The notes below the pieces were generated by a model. The model worked only from the letters and a program-made list of their open reading frames with translations, was not told the origin of the DNA and did no database searches. DNA of 64,000 nucleotides, taken from positions 301,261 through 365,260 of the forward strand of contig UWYS01000030.1 in the NCBI GenBank assembly GCA_900291925.1, in the 5' to 3' direction. The DNA comes from Thecaphora thlaspeos (lineage: Eukaryota; Basidiomycota; Ustilaginomycetes; Urocystidales; Glomosporiaceae). The first letter of the stretch is position 1. Each line of letters begins with the position of its first letter. Shown piece by piece: positions 32,134-41,808 of the stretch. The position numbers were made by a program, and so were the translations under genes.

Positions 32134-32619
32134 CTGAAGAAAGCAGGTTGTATTGCTGAATCAGGCGGGCGGAAGACGTTGCAGGAAACTACAGAAAGGC
32201 GGAGGAGGCCATACAGAGGTGCTGAAGGCCGTACATGGTAGAGCGAGAGGGGAGAGGGGAGAGGTGGTGGTACGGAAGCATGATGGAAGGCCTCGTACCA
32301 GGTGGACCTGAGCTCGCCCGCGCCAGGACCCGCGTCCGAAAACCGCGTGCGTCCGATATTTGCGCGAGGTACGTTAGGTCAAGCAGGAATGACCGTACTC
32401 AGAGCAGGCCCGCCCTTTCAGCCCTGCAGCGGCTAGGGCTAGGGCTCCCGACGGCTGCGCGTGTCTTCGCGCTGGTCTGCACTTTGTCAGGTCCCAGTTA
32501 TAAGTGCACCACATGCATTCCACTCGTCGCTCGGCTTTTTCGCAAGCAATTCTCCACGTCTGGTCAGGTTGGTTGGTTGGTTGTAAATGATTCGGTTGCG
32601 CTGCAAGTCTATCATGCGT
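32134..32619. other. Flank between unresolved exon and HOM2
   Basis: Should contain the promoter and first exon(s) of the 31897-32133 gene, and the 3' flank of HOM2. The minus strand has a C/T-rich leader-like tract at about 32240-32280 followed by an ATG at 32235-32237, but its frame does not join the downstream exon. Nothing else seen. Confidence 0.35.
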
Positions 32620-33875
32620 CTATTGTGAAAGGAAGCCCTTGGCCAGCGCAATCTCGGCGTTCATCACGGAGCTGGTGGCCGCTCCAATCATGACATTGTT
32701 CGAGAGCACGACAAACTGCGGCGGGATAAGGGGGGAAGCAGAAGCAGGAGGGGGTACACAGGCAGCGAGGCGAGCGGTTGTCAGCGGCACTGTCGCGCGG
32801 TAGGAGGAGAGAGGGGACGGTTTCTGGGCGGCGGGGGCCAACCACGCCTACGCACCTTGATGTCAAAGACGGGGCACTCTCTGACCCTGCCGACGTTGAC
32901 GCCGGCGCCGTTCTGCCACTCGCGGTCGAGCTTGGGCTGCGGACGGTCCGACTCCTCGTGGAGCGTGATGGCCTGGGCGGGAGCCGAGTGGCAGCCGAGC
33001 TGCTGCGGGACCGTGACAAAGTCGCGAAAGCACTGCTTCACCTCTTCGACCGAAGGCGGCGGCTGGCGCTTGAACGACACCGAGACCGTCTCGAGGTGTC
33101 CGTCGATGACGGGCACGCGGTTGCAGTGCGCCGAGACCTTGAGCGGCGAGTCGGCGTGGAGGTCGAAGGCCGTCTTGTCCGACGTGATGCCGCCGAGGAT
33201 CTTTGCCGTCTCCCATTCGATCTTTTCCTCCTCGCCCGAGATGAAAGGCACGACGTTGTCGAGGATGTCGAGCGACGAGACCCCCGGGTAGCCTGCGCCC
33301 GAGATGGCCTGCATGGTCTGTACGATGATGCGGTCGAGCGGTCCGAAGCGATCCTCGAGCGCCTTTAGCGGGACGACGATGCCGGTGGTGGAGCAGTTTG
33401 CGTTTGTGATGATGAAGCCCGTCTTTGTGCCGACCTGGCTCTTTTGGTGCGGGATGATGTCGAAGTGGTCCGGGTTGACGAGGGGGACGACGAGCGGGCA
33501 GAGTGGGTCGGTGCGGTAGTTTTTGGCGTTGGAAAAGACGCGGAGCTCTGCTTTGCGGAAGGCGTCCTCGACGGGCCCCGCTGGCCCCGAGTCGAGTCCG
33601 CTGAAGACGACCTGGCACTCGGCAAAGTACTGAGGCTGGCACTCGTGGACGGTCATCTGTGCGACGTGGGCGGGTACGGGTCTGACCTGCTTCCAGCGTC
33701 CGGCGACTGCCTGGATGTAGGACTTGCCGGCGCTCAACGAGGAAGCACCGAGGGCGGCGAGCTCAAACTGCGGGTGCTCTGCCAGCTGGAGGATGAAGCG
33801 CTGTCCCACAGTCCCGGTGGCGCCGAGGACGCCGACCCTGAGCTTGCGCTGTGGTTGACATTGTTGCTGCGACAT
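32620..33875 (-). CDS. HOM2: Aspartate-semialdehyde dehydrogenase
   Basis: Two exons, 32856-33875 and 32620-32715, join in phase 0 (donor GTGCGT) to 371 residues, close to the usual 365. The NADP-binding motif GVLGATGTVGQRF is at about residues 14-26, the catalytic Cys is in ITNANCSTTGIV (about 160) and the substrate-binding stretch AISGAGYPGVSSLDILDN follows. SFKRQPPPSVEEV precedes the final domain, and the second exon supplies FVVLSNNVMIGAATSSVMNA, the conserved C-terminal helix. The enzyme reduces aspartyl phosphate to aspartate semialdehyde in threonine/methionine synthesis. The ATG at 33875 (MSQQQCQPQRKLRV) is chosen over a non-conserved upstream frame. The gene is divergent from ERV46 across about 600 bases. 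Confidence 0.95.
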
Positions 33876-34477
33876 TGTCTGTGAAGTGAGTAATGTGGTG
33901 GCGATGGCGGAAGACGAAAGGCGGGACGGCCTGGAGGAAAAGGCGGGGTGTGTGTGTGAAGCGTGGTGTTGGTGGTGCAGAGGCAGGGCGGCTGCTCTCG
34001 ATTCGAGCAGCTGACCCAGACGGAGAGGCGAGCCGGAAGAAGTGGAGCAGGTGGCCCTCCGCCGAGTCACCCGCGGGGCAGTGTGCCTCTCGTGCGATTC
34101 GGTCTAGCCGTCGCGTAGGCGACTGCCCGATCTGGGGCCTCGTCGGGGTGCCAGCGGGCCTTGCGGCTGGCTCCCCTTTGGAAGGTCTCGCTGGCCACGC
34201 TGGCCCCCGCCTGCCGCGCTGGCTGCTCTCGCTCGCTCGCTTCCTTCCCTTCCCCACCCCGCCCTCCGCCTCCCTGCCAGCTCCGTCAGGCACCCTCACT
34301 ACTACCACCGACGGCGCCACTCGCTTCGCCTCTGTCTCGCGACACCGGCAACATAGCGCTCCCCTCGCATCGCAACCTGCTGCTCTGCCGGCAAAGCAGC
34401 ACCACACTCACCGCCTCCTCGCACTATTTTGACTGTCAGCGACACGCGCATCACCGCCAACCGTACCGCACTCCGCA
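33876..34477. promoter_or_regulatory. Bidirectional promoter region, HOM2 / ERV46
   Basis: About 600 bases between divergent ATGs. The right half is C-rich, grading into a C/A/T leader before ERV46. No TGACTC-type Gcn4 site was noticed by eye. Confidence 0.45.
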
Positions 34478-35918
34478 ATGGGAAAAAACGGCGTCTTCGG
34501 ACAGCTCAGGGGCATCGATGCCTTTTCAAAGGTGAGTCGCGCAGGCGCCATCACCGCCGACAATCTCTGCAATAGTCCCCGACGAGGCTCACACACGCTG
34601 ACCCATCCTCCCGTCCTCCCATCGCTGTCCCCCCGCTGCCCAGACGATGGACGACGTCCGCGTGCGCACCAATGTCGGCGCCATGATCACGCTCGTCTCG
34701 GCGTGCCTGATCGCGCTCCTGACGATCGGCGAGTTCATCGACTATCGCACCGTTCACATCAAGCCCTCGCTCGAGGTGGACCGCTCGCGCGGCGAGAAGC
34801 TCACCGTCAACATGAACATCACCTTCCCGCGCGTCCCCTGCTACCTCGTATCGCTCGACGTCATGGACATCTCGGGCGAGCATCAGAACGACATCACCCA
34901 CGACCTCGTCCGCAACCGCATCAACCCCGACGGCCAGCTCGTCGAGTCCGGCGCCGCAAGGGGGCTCACGGGCGACGCCGCGCGCATCGCAAAGACGCGC
35001 GGCAAGGACTACTGCGGCTCCTGCTACGGCGGCGTTGCCCCGGCGAGCGGATGCTGCAACACGTGCGACGAGGTGCGCGAGGCGTACGTGCGCCGCGGCT
35101 GGAGCTTCAGCGACCCGGACCACGTCGACCAGTGCGTCGAGGAGCACTGGACGGACAAGATCAAGGAGCAGAACAAGGAGGGATGCCGCCTCACGGGCAA
35201 GCTGCACGTCAACAAGGTCGTCGGCAGCTTCCACCTCTCGCCAGGGCGCGCCTTCCAGAGCAACAGCATGCACGTGCACGACCTCGTCCCCTACCTTTCC
35301 GGGACGGGCGCTGAGCACCACGACTTTGGCCACTTTATCCACAAATTCAGCTTCGCCAGCGAGAACGAGTCGCAGCAGGGTGGCAAGATGACGGCGGAGG
35401 TGACGGACGTCGAGATCAAGCGTCGCCTCGGGGTCAAGGACCCGCTGGACGGTCTACGCGCCCACACCGAGAAGAGCGCGTACATGTTCCAGTACTTCCT
35501 CAAGGTGGTGGCGACCGAGTACCGCACGCTGGCGGGCGAGGTGCTCAAGACGCATCAGTACAGCGTGACGACGTACGAGCGCGACCTGAGCCTTGGCGCC
35601 GCAGCAAAGGCGGCCGCGGGACTGTCGAACGAAGGGAGCGGCGCCAAGGTGCAGCACGGCTTTGCGGGCGTGCCTGGGGTGTTTTTCAACTACGAGATCT
35701 CGCCGCTCAAGACGATGCAGACGGAGACGAGGCAGAGCCTGGCGCACTTCCTCACGTCGACGTGCGCCATTGTCGGAGGGATCCTGACGGTGGCGGGGCT
35801 GGTGGACAGCGCGATCTACAGCTACAGGAGGAGGCTGGGAGCGACGGGGTCAGAGAGCGGAGACGTGCATGCGAGGGAGGGGCTGGGCTACACGAGCAAG
35901 ACGGGCAAGTTCCTCTGA
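34478..35918 (+). CDS. ERV46: ERV46/ERGIC3-type COPII cargo receptor
   Basis: Exons 34478-34531 and 34644-35918 join in phase 0 to 442 residues. The N terminus MGKNGVFGQLRGIDAFSK and the first membrane span (about residues 30-52, AMITLVSACLIALLTIGEF) are typical of ERV46. The lumenal domain has FPRVPCYLVSLDVMDISGEH, the cysteine cluster CGSCYGG...GCCNTCDEVREAY and NKVVGSFHLSPGRAF. The second span is near residues 390-415 (FLTSTCAIVGGILTVAGLVD). Family knowledge: Erv46 pairs with Erv41 in COPII vesicles and retrieves ER residents from early Golgi. The C-terminal tail ends GKFL; no KKxx retrieval signal is present. The short first exon followed by an intron is the only split. Confidence 0.95.
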
Positions 35919-36092
35919 GCACACAGTGGGGTGGTGGGCGCGAAGACGGCGGGCCGTTGCTGGTCGATGCTGTAGACGGTCGAGCCACAGAAGGGAGGCG
36001 TGAGCAAAAGGGATGGTGTTTCGTTCTTCCTCCTTGCAAGTCGTCTGATGCTGCTGCTGGCAGGTATTGAATGCGTGCGAGGGTGCGCGCGC

Positions 36093-36127
<35 letters not shown>

Positions 36128-36364
36128 CCTCGTGTCGGGCCTAGCTGGCTCTACGTGCGACGCGCCGCCGCGAAGCCGGGGTGGGGCGCGACGAAAGAGC
36201 GTCGATGGAGAAAAGGCAAAGCAACACGTCGTCCCACCCGCAAAGGCGAAGCGCACTGACCAACACCCACCCCCCCCTCCACCCGAGCCCACCACCTTCC
36301 GGCGACCCCCCCCCCCCACCTTTACCACGACCACCACTGCCACGACCACCACGCTGTCGCCACG
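35919..36364. promoter_or_regulatory. ERV46 3' flank and DCC1 promoter with simple repeats
   Basis: About 450 bases. It contains a (GT)14 microsatellite (36095-36122) preceded by GCGCGC, and C runs at 36270-36277 and 36306-36316 in the C/A-rich leader of DCC1. Confidence 0.5.
36095..36122. repeat. (GT)14 microsatellite
   Basis: Fourteen uninterrupted GT units directly after a GCGCGC run; an alternating purine-pyrimidine tract of about 38 bases in total. Confidence 0.95.
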
Positions 36365-37767
36365 ATGCCGTACACTATCCCACTCCTCACCTCTCCTTCC
36401 TCCTCCTCCTCCACGCCTGCCGAGAGCAACAACGACAGCAGCAACATCTACCAACTGCTAGAGATCCCCGCCTCTCTCCTTGCGCACTTTACCCCTTCCT
36501 CGTCTTCTTCTTCGAGCACGACACAACTGACGATCAAAGGTCAACCCTCGGACTCTGCGGTACTCACCACGTCCACATCCACATACACACTTCGAAGCGT
36601 GTCGCAGAGCAACTCACTTCTCCTCTGTTCCCTCCAACCCTCTCCACCGCGTACGGTCAAAGGGGAGAGGGATGGTGTGGAGTTGGTGCTACAGAGTACC
36701 GTGCTCGACACGCTGGAATGTCAGCTGTCCATCCCTAACCTGGGACGAATCACGTCTCTTCTCCGTCCTTGTCGCTACACCGATCGCAGCCCACCCAACC
36801 CGGACGTCAAGCTATACACGAGACAGGAGGTGCACGACCTCGTTCAATCCTCTGACGTCGAAATCACACAAGGTCTCGTATCGCAACACGTCATTGAACT
36901 CGACGGCTTTCTACGACAGTTGGATGACGAATTTACGCTTGACCTGCTAAAGGCCGTGCTGGTACAGGTGGAAGTCAATGCGTACCTGTTGGAGAACGTA
37001 CCGTTGCACGAGGTGGTTGAGGCGTTGGAGAGGGAGTTTGGATATGAAGCGGACGCGGTTCGACAGGTCTGTAATATGCTGTTCGGAAAGGAGGAGGAAG
37101 GAGGTGTGACGAGCTTGAACAGGGACAAGGTGCTGGCTTTCGTTGGGAGACAGACGTTGAAGATGGCTCGGGTGAGTTTTGCATCGTCCCTCTGTCGTTC
37201 TCGTACCTTCTGACCACATCACTGACCAACCATCCCTCCCGTCCCCTCCCGCACGCGACCACCCTTCAGACCCCCATGCCTCTCTCGACATTCTTCGCAC
37301 ACTGGCGCAACCACCTTTCATCCACACTCCACCCACACCTCTCCCTAACCCTGCTACGTTCCGAATACCTCCTCCATCCCAGCCCCTCACCCTTGACACC
37401 AACAACATCCACACTAGCACCTCCATTCACCATCCAACGATTCTCCATCGCAGACCTACCGCTCTCACCCGCCGCACGATTTCAGGATCTCTTCACGACT
37501 CGATCATCTTGGACCGCAGAGGATCTCGAACCTTTTCTACACGACCTCACCGGAGATGGAGAGGACGCAGATGGCGCAAGGAGGAAGGAAGCGTTGTTGT
37601 TGAAATTCTGTCGAGCTAGTCGAGCTAAGATCCCTGATTGGTCGGAACATCTCCAGCCCTACTATCGATCGATATCTGGGGTGGAACAGGATGCGATGCA
37701 AGGTGGTGCGAGGGTCAATGCAAAGACAAAGGAAGTCACCATGTACACGGCTAGAGTCAAATATTAG
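36365..37767 (+). CDS. DCC1: Sister-chromatid cohesion protein DCC1 (Ctf18-RFC subunit)
   Basis: Exons 36365-37171 and 37270-37767 join in phase 0 to 434 residues. DCC1 hallmarks in order: YQLLEIPASLLAHF, LTIKGQPSDSAVLTT, the TYTLRSVSQSNSLLL strand, the DVKLYTRQEV linker and a helical winged-helix C-terminal half (VLAFVGRQTLKMA, FFAHWRNHL, ALLLKFCRASRAKIPDW near 390). Family knowledge: Dcc1 with Ctf8 and Ctf18 forms an alternative clamp loader that acts on PCNA during cohesion establishment. Ser-rich stretches (residues about 10-18 and 45-52) are local insertions. Its stop lies 72 bases from the stop of the convergent membrane protein gene, so the two 3' untranslated regions probably overlap. 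Confidence 0.88.
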
Positions 37768-37839
37768 CGTCGAATTTCACTCGAGGCGGTCTTTCTACGA
37801 TACAACCAAATGGGCAACAAACGACGACGGCAGCGCGGC

Positions 37840-39814
37840 TCAGACGAAAGCGTACGTCTTCTTTTTCACACCGCCCTTGCCCGTCATGGATCGTCTGTTG
37901 GTCGTCCTACGCGCCACGACACCGTCTTGTCGCATCACTTCGGAATCAGAAAGAGGGATCCGCTCGTCTGTACATGGCGTCCTTGCACCGCTGGATCCTC
38001 CATCGTTGAAGCGACGTCGACGCGCGGAACTACGAAGCTCGTCGTCGGATCGGACGGTGGGTTCGACGTCGCTTTCAGCGAGATCACGTCGATCGCCACC
38101 GGGACCGTGACGAGGTCGACGATGACGACGACGCAAAAAAGGTGTAGGTGTCACGAGACGTTCTTCCGCATCCGACTCGGCGTCGATGGATGAGATGGAT
38201 GGATCGCAAGACCTCCTCCTCGTCGTCGCGGTTGGAAGTGGTCGTCTCGACGTGATGTCCTCGTCCTCTACGACGTGACTATCAAAGCTCTCCTCTCCAC
38301 CTCTCGCTCTTTCCCTGCATCCGTTCCGACTAGGTCCTCGATAAGGCGGTAATCCCCTCTCCCCATCCTCCCATTCCAACCCCACCCTACCGCTCATCGT
38401 CGTCCTAGCTCCGTCCCTGTCGGTCTCCACACCCGTGCCCGTGCCCGTCATGAACCCCGCTCGACTCTCCAACCACCTCTGACTACCGAGGTACAAACTT
38501 TTCTTTTCCGCTCTTCGTTTCGCCTTTACCTTTGCCTCCAACTCTGCCGCTCGTAACGAAGCTAGCACGCTAGGACTACGCTGTGACGCAGCAGAGGGAG
38601 AGGAGGGTGCGGCGATGTATAGGTATTGCGTGCTGGTAGCGTCCGCGGGGGTGGAGGTGTGCGTACGGTGTGAGGAACAGGAGAGAGGAGGGGGAGAGGG
38701 AGAGCGTGAGGGGTTGATGATGAGGAAGTCGGTGGAGTGCATACGGTGGTGTGAGGCGGAACGCGTCGGGGACGTGCCAAGAGGGAGCGAGGTCGGAGGT
38801 TGCTGCATCGCTGCTGGAGGAGAGAGGGGGATCGTGATGGAAGGAATACAAGGTGCCGCGGGTGGTGGCATGCCAGGTCGGAACGGTACTGCAGCCGGTA
38901 TCTCGCGCATCCCTCCTCGCAAAGGCGTCTTCTCATGCTGTTCCTGCGCCTGCTCAGCGGTAGCACCACCTCGAACCTTGCTCCACAGCCCCGCCGTCAA
39001 CGTCGTGGGAGCTGCTACGACCGTCTCGCTCGATTCGTTCCTCTGTTGCGTCATCGTCGGAGGAGGAGTGACGCTGACGGGTAGGAGTATATCCTTGACC
39101 TTTTCCGCCTTGGCCTTGACTTCTGCCAGCCTTTCGAGCTTCTCTGCGACGGGTCGCTTGAATCCCGTCGGTGAACGAAGGAGTTTGCCGCGCGAGTGGA
39201 AGGCTATCCCCTGTTTGTTTGGGAGGTCCGTTGTCGTCGCAAGGGGAAGGTGAAGGGAAAGACGGAGGTTCAGCTAAATCAAGAACCCCAGTCGGGAGGG
39301 CTGGTACGGGTGCGAGGGCGGCGATACTCACCGAGAGGACGTTGCCCAGCCCTACACAGACGAGGAGCCAGTTGACGATGAGCGCGAACCTGCCGATCTT
39401 TCTACTGAGCGTATCGGCGCCCAGTAGGATCAGGAGAGCTCCCATCATCTGCGTCCCCCACTCGCTACCGAGGAAGGGTAGGACGGCTTCAAAGAAGCGC
39501 TCGAGCCAGCCACTGCACGATACTTCGCTGAGTAGGATGAGGAAGAGCGCCAAGAGATTGTAAACGTGGTGAAGCGTGGACCAGAGTATACCCCAGGTCT
39601 GCGTGGGGATGTCGGTGGATGCGTAGTAGTCGGTCGGAAGCGTCGAGTTGGCGGCGGTGGCGTTGGCGGCGGTGGAGGAGCGTGGGAGGTGTCGGAAGTT
39701 GTCGCGAAGGATGAGGATGGTGGACGTCATGACGAGGATACAGGAGACGAGGGTGAGGAGGCGAAGGAGGTTGAGGAAGAGCCACTTCTGTAGGAACGGA
39801 GGGAACGGGAGCAT
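37840..39814 (-). CDS. Four-span fungal membrane protein with long disordered tail
   Basis: Two exons, 39332-39814 and 37840-39273, join in phase 0 (GTGAGT donor, TTTAG acceptor) to 638 residues. The first exon carries four hydrophobic spans: LLRLLTLVSCILVMTSTILIL (about 15-35), VYNLLALFLILLSEV (about 84-98), MMGALLILLGAD (about 122-133) and FALIVNWLLVCVGLG (about 142-156), with a short loop containing NAT/NST glycosylation-like sites. This resembles the DUF7598-like fungal membrane proteins. The second exon starts LNLRLSLHLPLATTTDLPNK, continues with a conserved-looking FHSRGKLLRSPTGFKRPVAE patch and then about 400 residues rich in Ser, Pro and Arg, probably cytosolic and disordered. Function unknown. 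Without splicing the two halves look like separate frames. Confidence 0.72.
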
Positions 39815-40503
39815 GGCGCGGGAGGTGTGGGTGCTGTGGCGGTGCGAGTGGTGTCGAGGCGGCCAACGCTGGTGATGGTGTTATCGTTCAGTGCTCGACG
39901 GAGGGGTGGTGTCGGCGATGCAAAGGGAAGTGCGTGCGGCGTGGAAGGACGAGGTCGGAGAGTGGCAGATGAGGGAGGAACGGGGGAGCAGAAAGGACGA
40001 TCAGCAAGCCGCGTGGTGGACGAGGGTCAAGGTGCAGAGAAGGAGGTATAAGTAGCGGCGATACGAGGGGACACCATGGGCTGCTCGACGAGGCGGCGAC
40101 CATGATGGCGTGGAGGGGCACATTCATAACGAGGCAAGGCAGGGGGGACAAAGGGTAGGCCACGGTGGGAGTGGGACGGAGCGGGATAACTAGATGGGTG
40201 TTGTTGGGCTGATTGAAGGTGCGAACAAAGGGGAGCCGTTATGATGTCGCGGTGCAAAGGCAGGAGGAAAGGAAGGCGGGACGCCGGGAAGGACGGCGAC
40301 GGCAACAAAGGGGAGGCAGCAGAGGCGAGCGTCGCCGTGCGCTGTCCGACAGCGCAGCCACGCTCGGCACCGACAAGCGTGGCTCGCTCGCCTCGGCTCG
40401 CCTCTGCCCTCGCCTTTGCTCCACTTTCCCCTCCACCTCGACCACCTCGACCACCCACCTCGACTACCACCATCACCCGGCCCACCCACATCGCCCCTCG
40501 ACC
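39815..40503. promoter_or_regulatory. Bidirectional promoter region, membrane protein / THO7
   Basis: About 690 bases between divergent ATGs. The right 60 bases are a C/A/T leader with repeated CCACCTCGACCA units. No other gene seen. Confidence 0.45.
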
Positions 40504-41658
40504 ATGACGCTCCAACCCATCATGCAAGAAACCCAAGAATCCGTGCTCAAGAACCGCATGGCCATCGACGACCGACCGCTTCGACGCCTCATTAAAAAGT
40601 TCAGCACCCTCCTCGTCTCCTCGTCGTCCTTCTTGTCTTCGTCGCTCTCACTCAACCAATCTTCCTTCCAAGCCGAACTCACATCCTACCGCACCACCCT
40701 CCAACGACTCCTCTCCATATCGTCCTGCACGCTTCCGCTCGAAACCGCTCTGTATACACGAGAACTCGAGTCCATCCTCACCGCCCAGGCGCAAGCAAGA
40801 GACGAAATCGTCCAACTCAAGGCCACCCTCGCCTCTGCCAAGTTGCAACGCAAGCAGAAACTCGACTACGACCGCGTAGCCTCCAACATATATTCCCTAC
40901 CCTCCAGACAACAGCTTCACGCTAGTCTGCAAGCGCTCAGCGCCACGCTGCACGGTCTCACCGACGAGAGCGATAACCTCGCTGCCGTAGCGACCAATGC
41001 CAATCAGAGGCTCCAAGAGGTCGTCACTCTCCTCGAACGATTGGCCGCTGATGTTGGCGAGGAAGTGGGTAGCAGGGAGAGGAGAGAGGTTCAGAGGGAC
41101 GCCGATGGTGACAACAACGACGACGATGATGATGATGCTGACACCCAGCAACAACAACAACAGCACCAGCACCAGCAGCAGGAAGAGGAAGAACAGCAGC
41201 ATGCACAGCAACACACCCAAGACAGCACCACCACTCTCGCTGCGACACCACGCCTGCCACCACCCGCCATCCCACGTAGCAACTCGACCCTCAACGCAAG
41301 CGCTGCTCCCTTCCTACCGCCTTCCACCGCCACCACCACCTCCTCCTCTTCCGCCACCGTCCCCCGTTCCAAACGACCCAAAGGCGATCCACAAAGCGAC
41401 GAAGAAGGTCAACTAGACGACCTACCACCCCCTTCCTCGTCCCTCCTCTCCCCCTCCTCTCGCTCCACCACCACTGCCGCTGCAGCATCAAAAAAGGTCA
41501 AGCTCCACCCAAACCCTCATCCCCAACACCAACACGAAACAGAAGAAGGCGAGGCTATAGACGAGGACGACGAGGAAGGTAGCATCTTGCCTCCACCACT
41601 TCCGCCTGCACCGCTCAAGAGAGCTGCGCCAAAGAGCAACACAAGGTCCGCTAGGTAG
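40504..41658 (+). CDS. THO7: THO complex subunit 7
   Basis: A single exon of 384 residues. The N-terminal 190 residues match the Tho7/Mft1 family: MAIDDRPLRRLIKKFSTLL at about 19-37, a coiled coil from about 60 to 175 with KLDYDRVASNIYSLPSRQQL at about 120-139. Family knowledge: THO couples transcription elongation with mRNA packaging and export. The C-terminal half is low complexity: an acidic DNNDDDDDDAD run, Gln/His runs (QQQQQQHQHQQQ), Ser/Thr/Pro stretches and a final acidic patch followed by a basic end (KRAAPKSNTRSAR). The disordered tail is longer than in many orthologues. Its stop is 150 bases from the stop of the HIRA gene. Confidence 0.87.
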   Translation: MTLQPIMQETQESVLKNRMAIDDRPLRRLIKKFSTLLVSSSSFLSSSLSLNQSSFQAELTSYRTTLQRLLSISSCTLPLETALYTRELESILTAQAQARDEIVQLKATLASAKLQRKQKLDYDRVASNIYSLPSRQQLHASLQALSATLHGLTDESDNLAAVATNANQRLQEVVTLLERLAADVGEEVGSRERREVQRDADGDNNDDDDDDADTQQQQQQHQHQQQEEEEQQHAQQHTQDSTTTLAATPRLPPPAIPRSNSTLNASAAPFLPPSTATTTSSSSATVPRSKRPKGDPQSDEEGQLDDLPPPSSSLLSPSSRSTTTAAAASKKVKLHPNPHPQHQHETEEGEAIDEDDEEGSILPPPLPPAPLKRAAPKSNTRSAR

Positions 41659-41808
41659 GCTCGAGCGGCATTGTTCGTATCTCTGCAATTCCACGCCCAC
41701 AGCGCTTCCGCCCGATCACACCCAACAGTTCGAGACGACAAGAGACCAACAAAAAAAAACGATACAAGTACACGCGTCGACAAACAAGAGACCGCTAGAT
41801 CGCACCTT

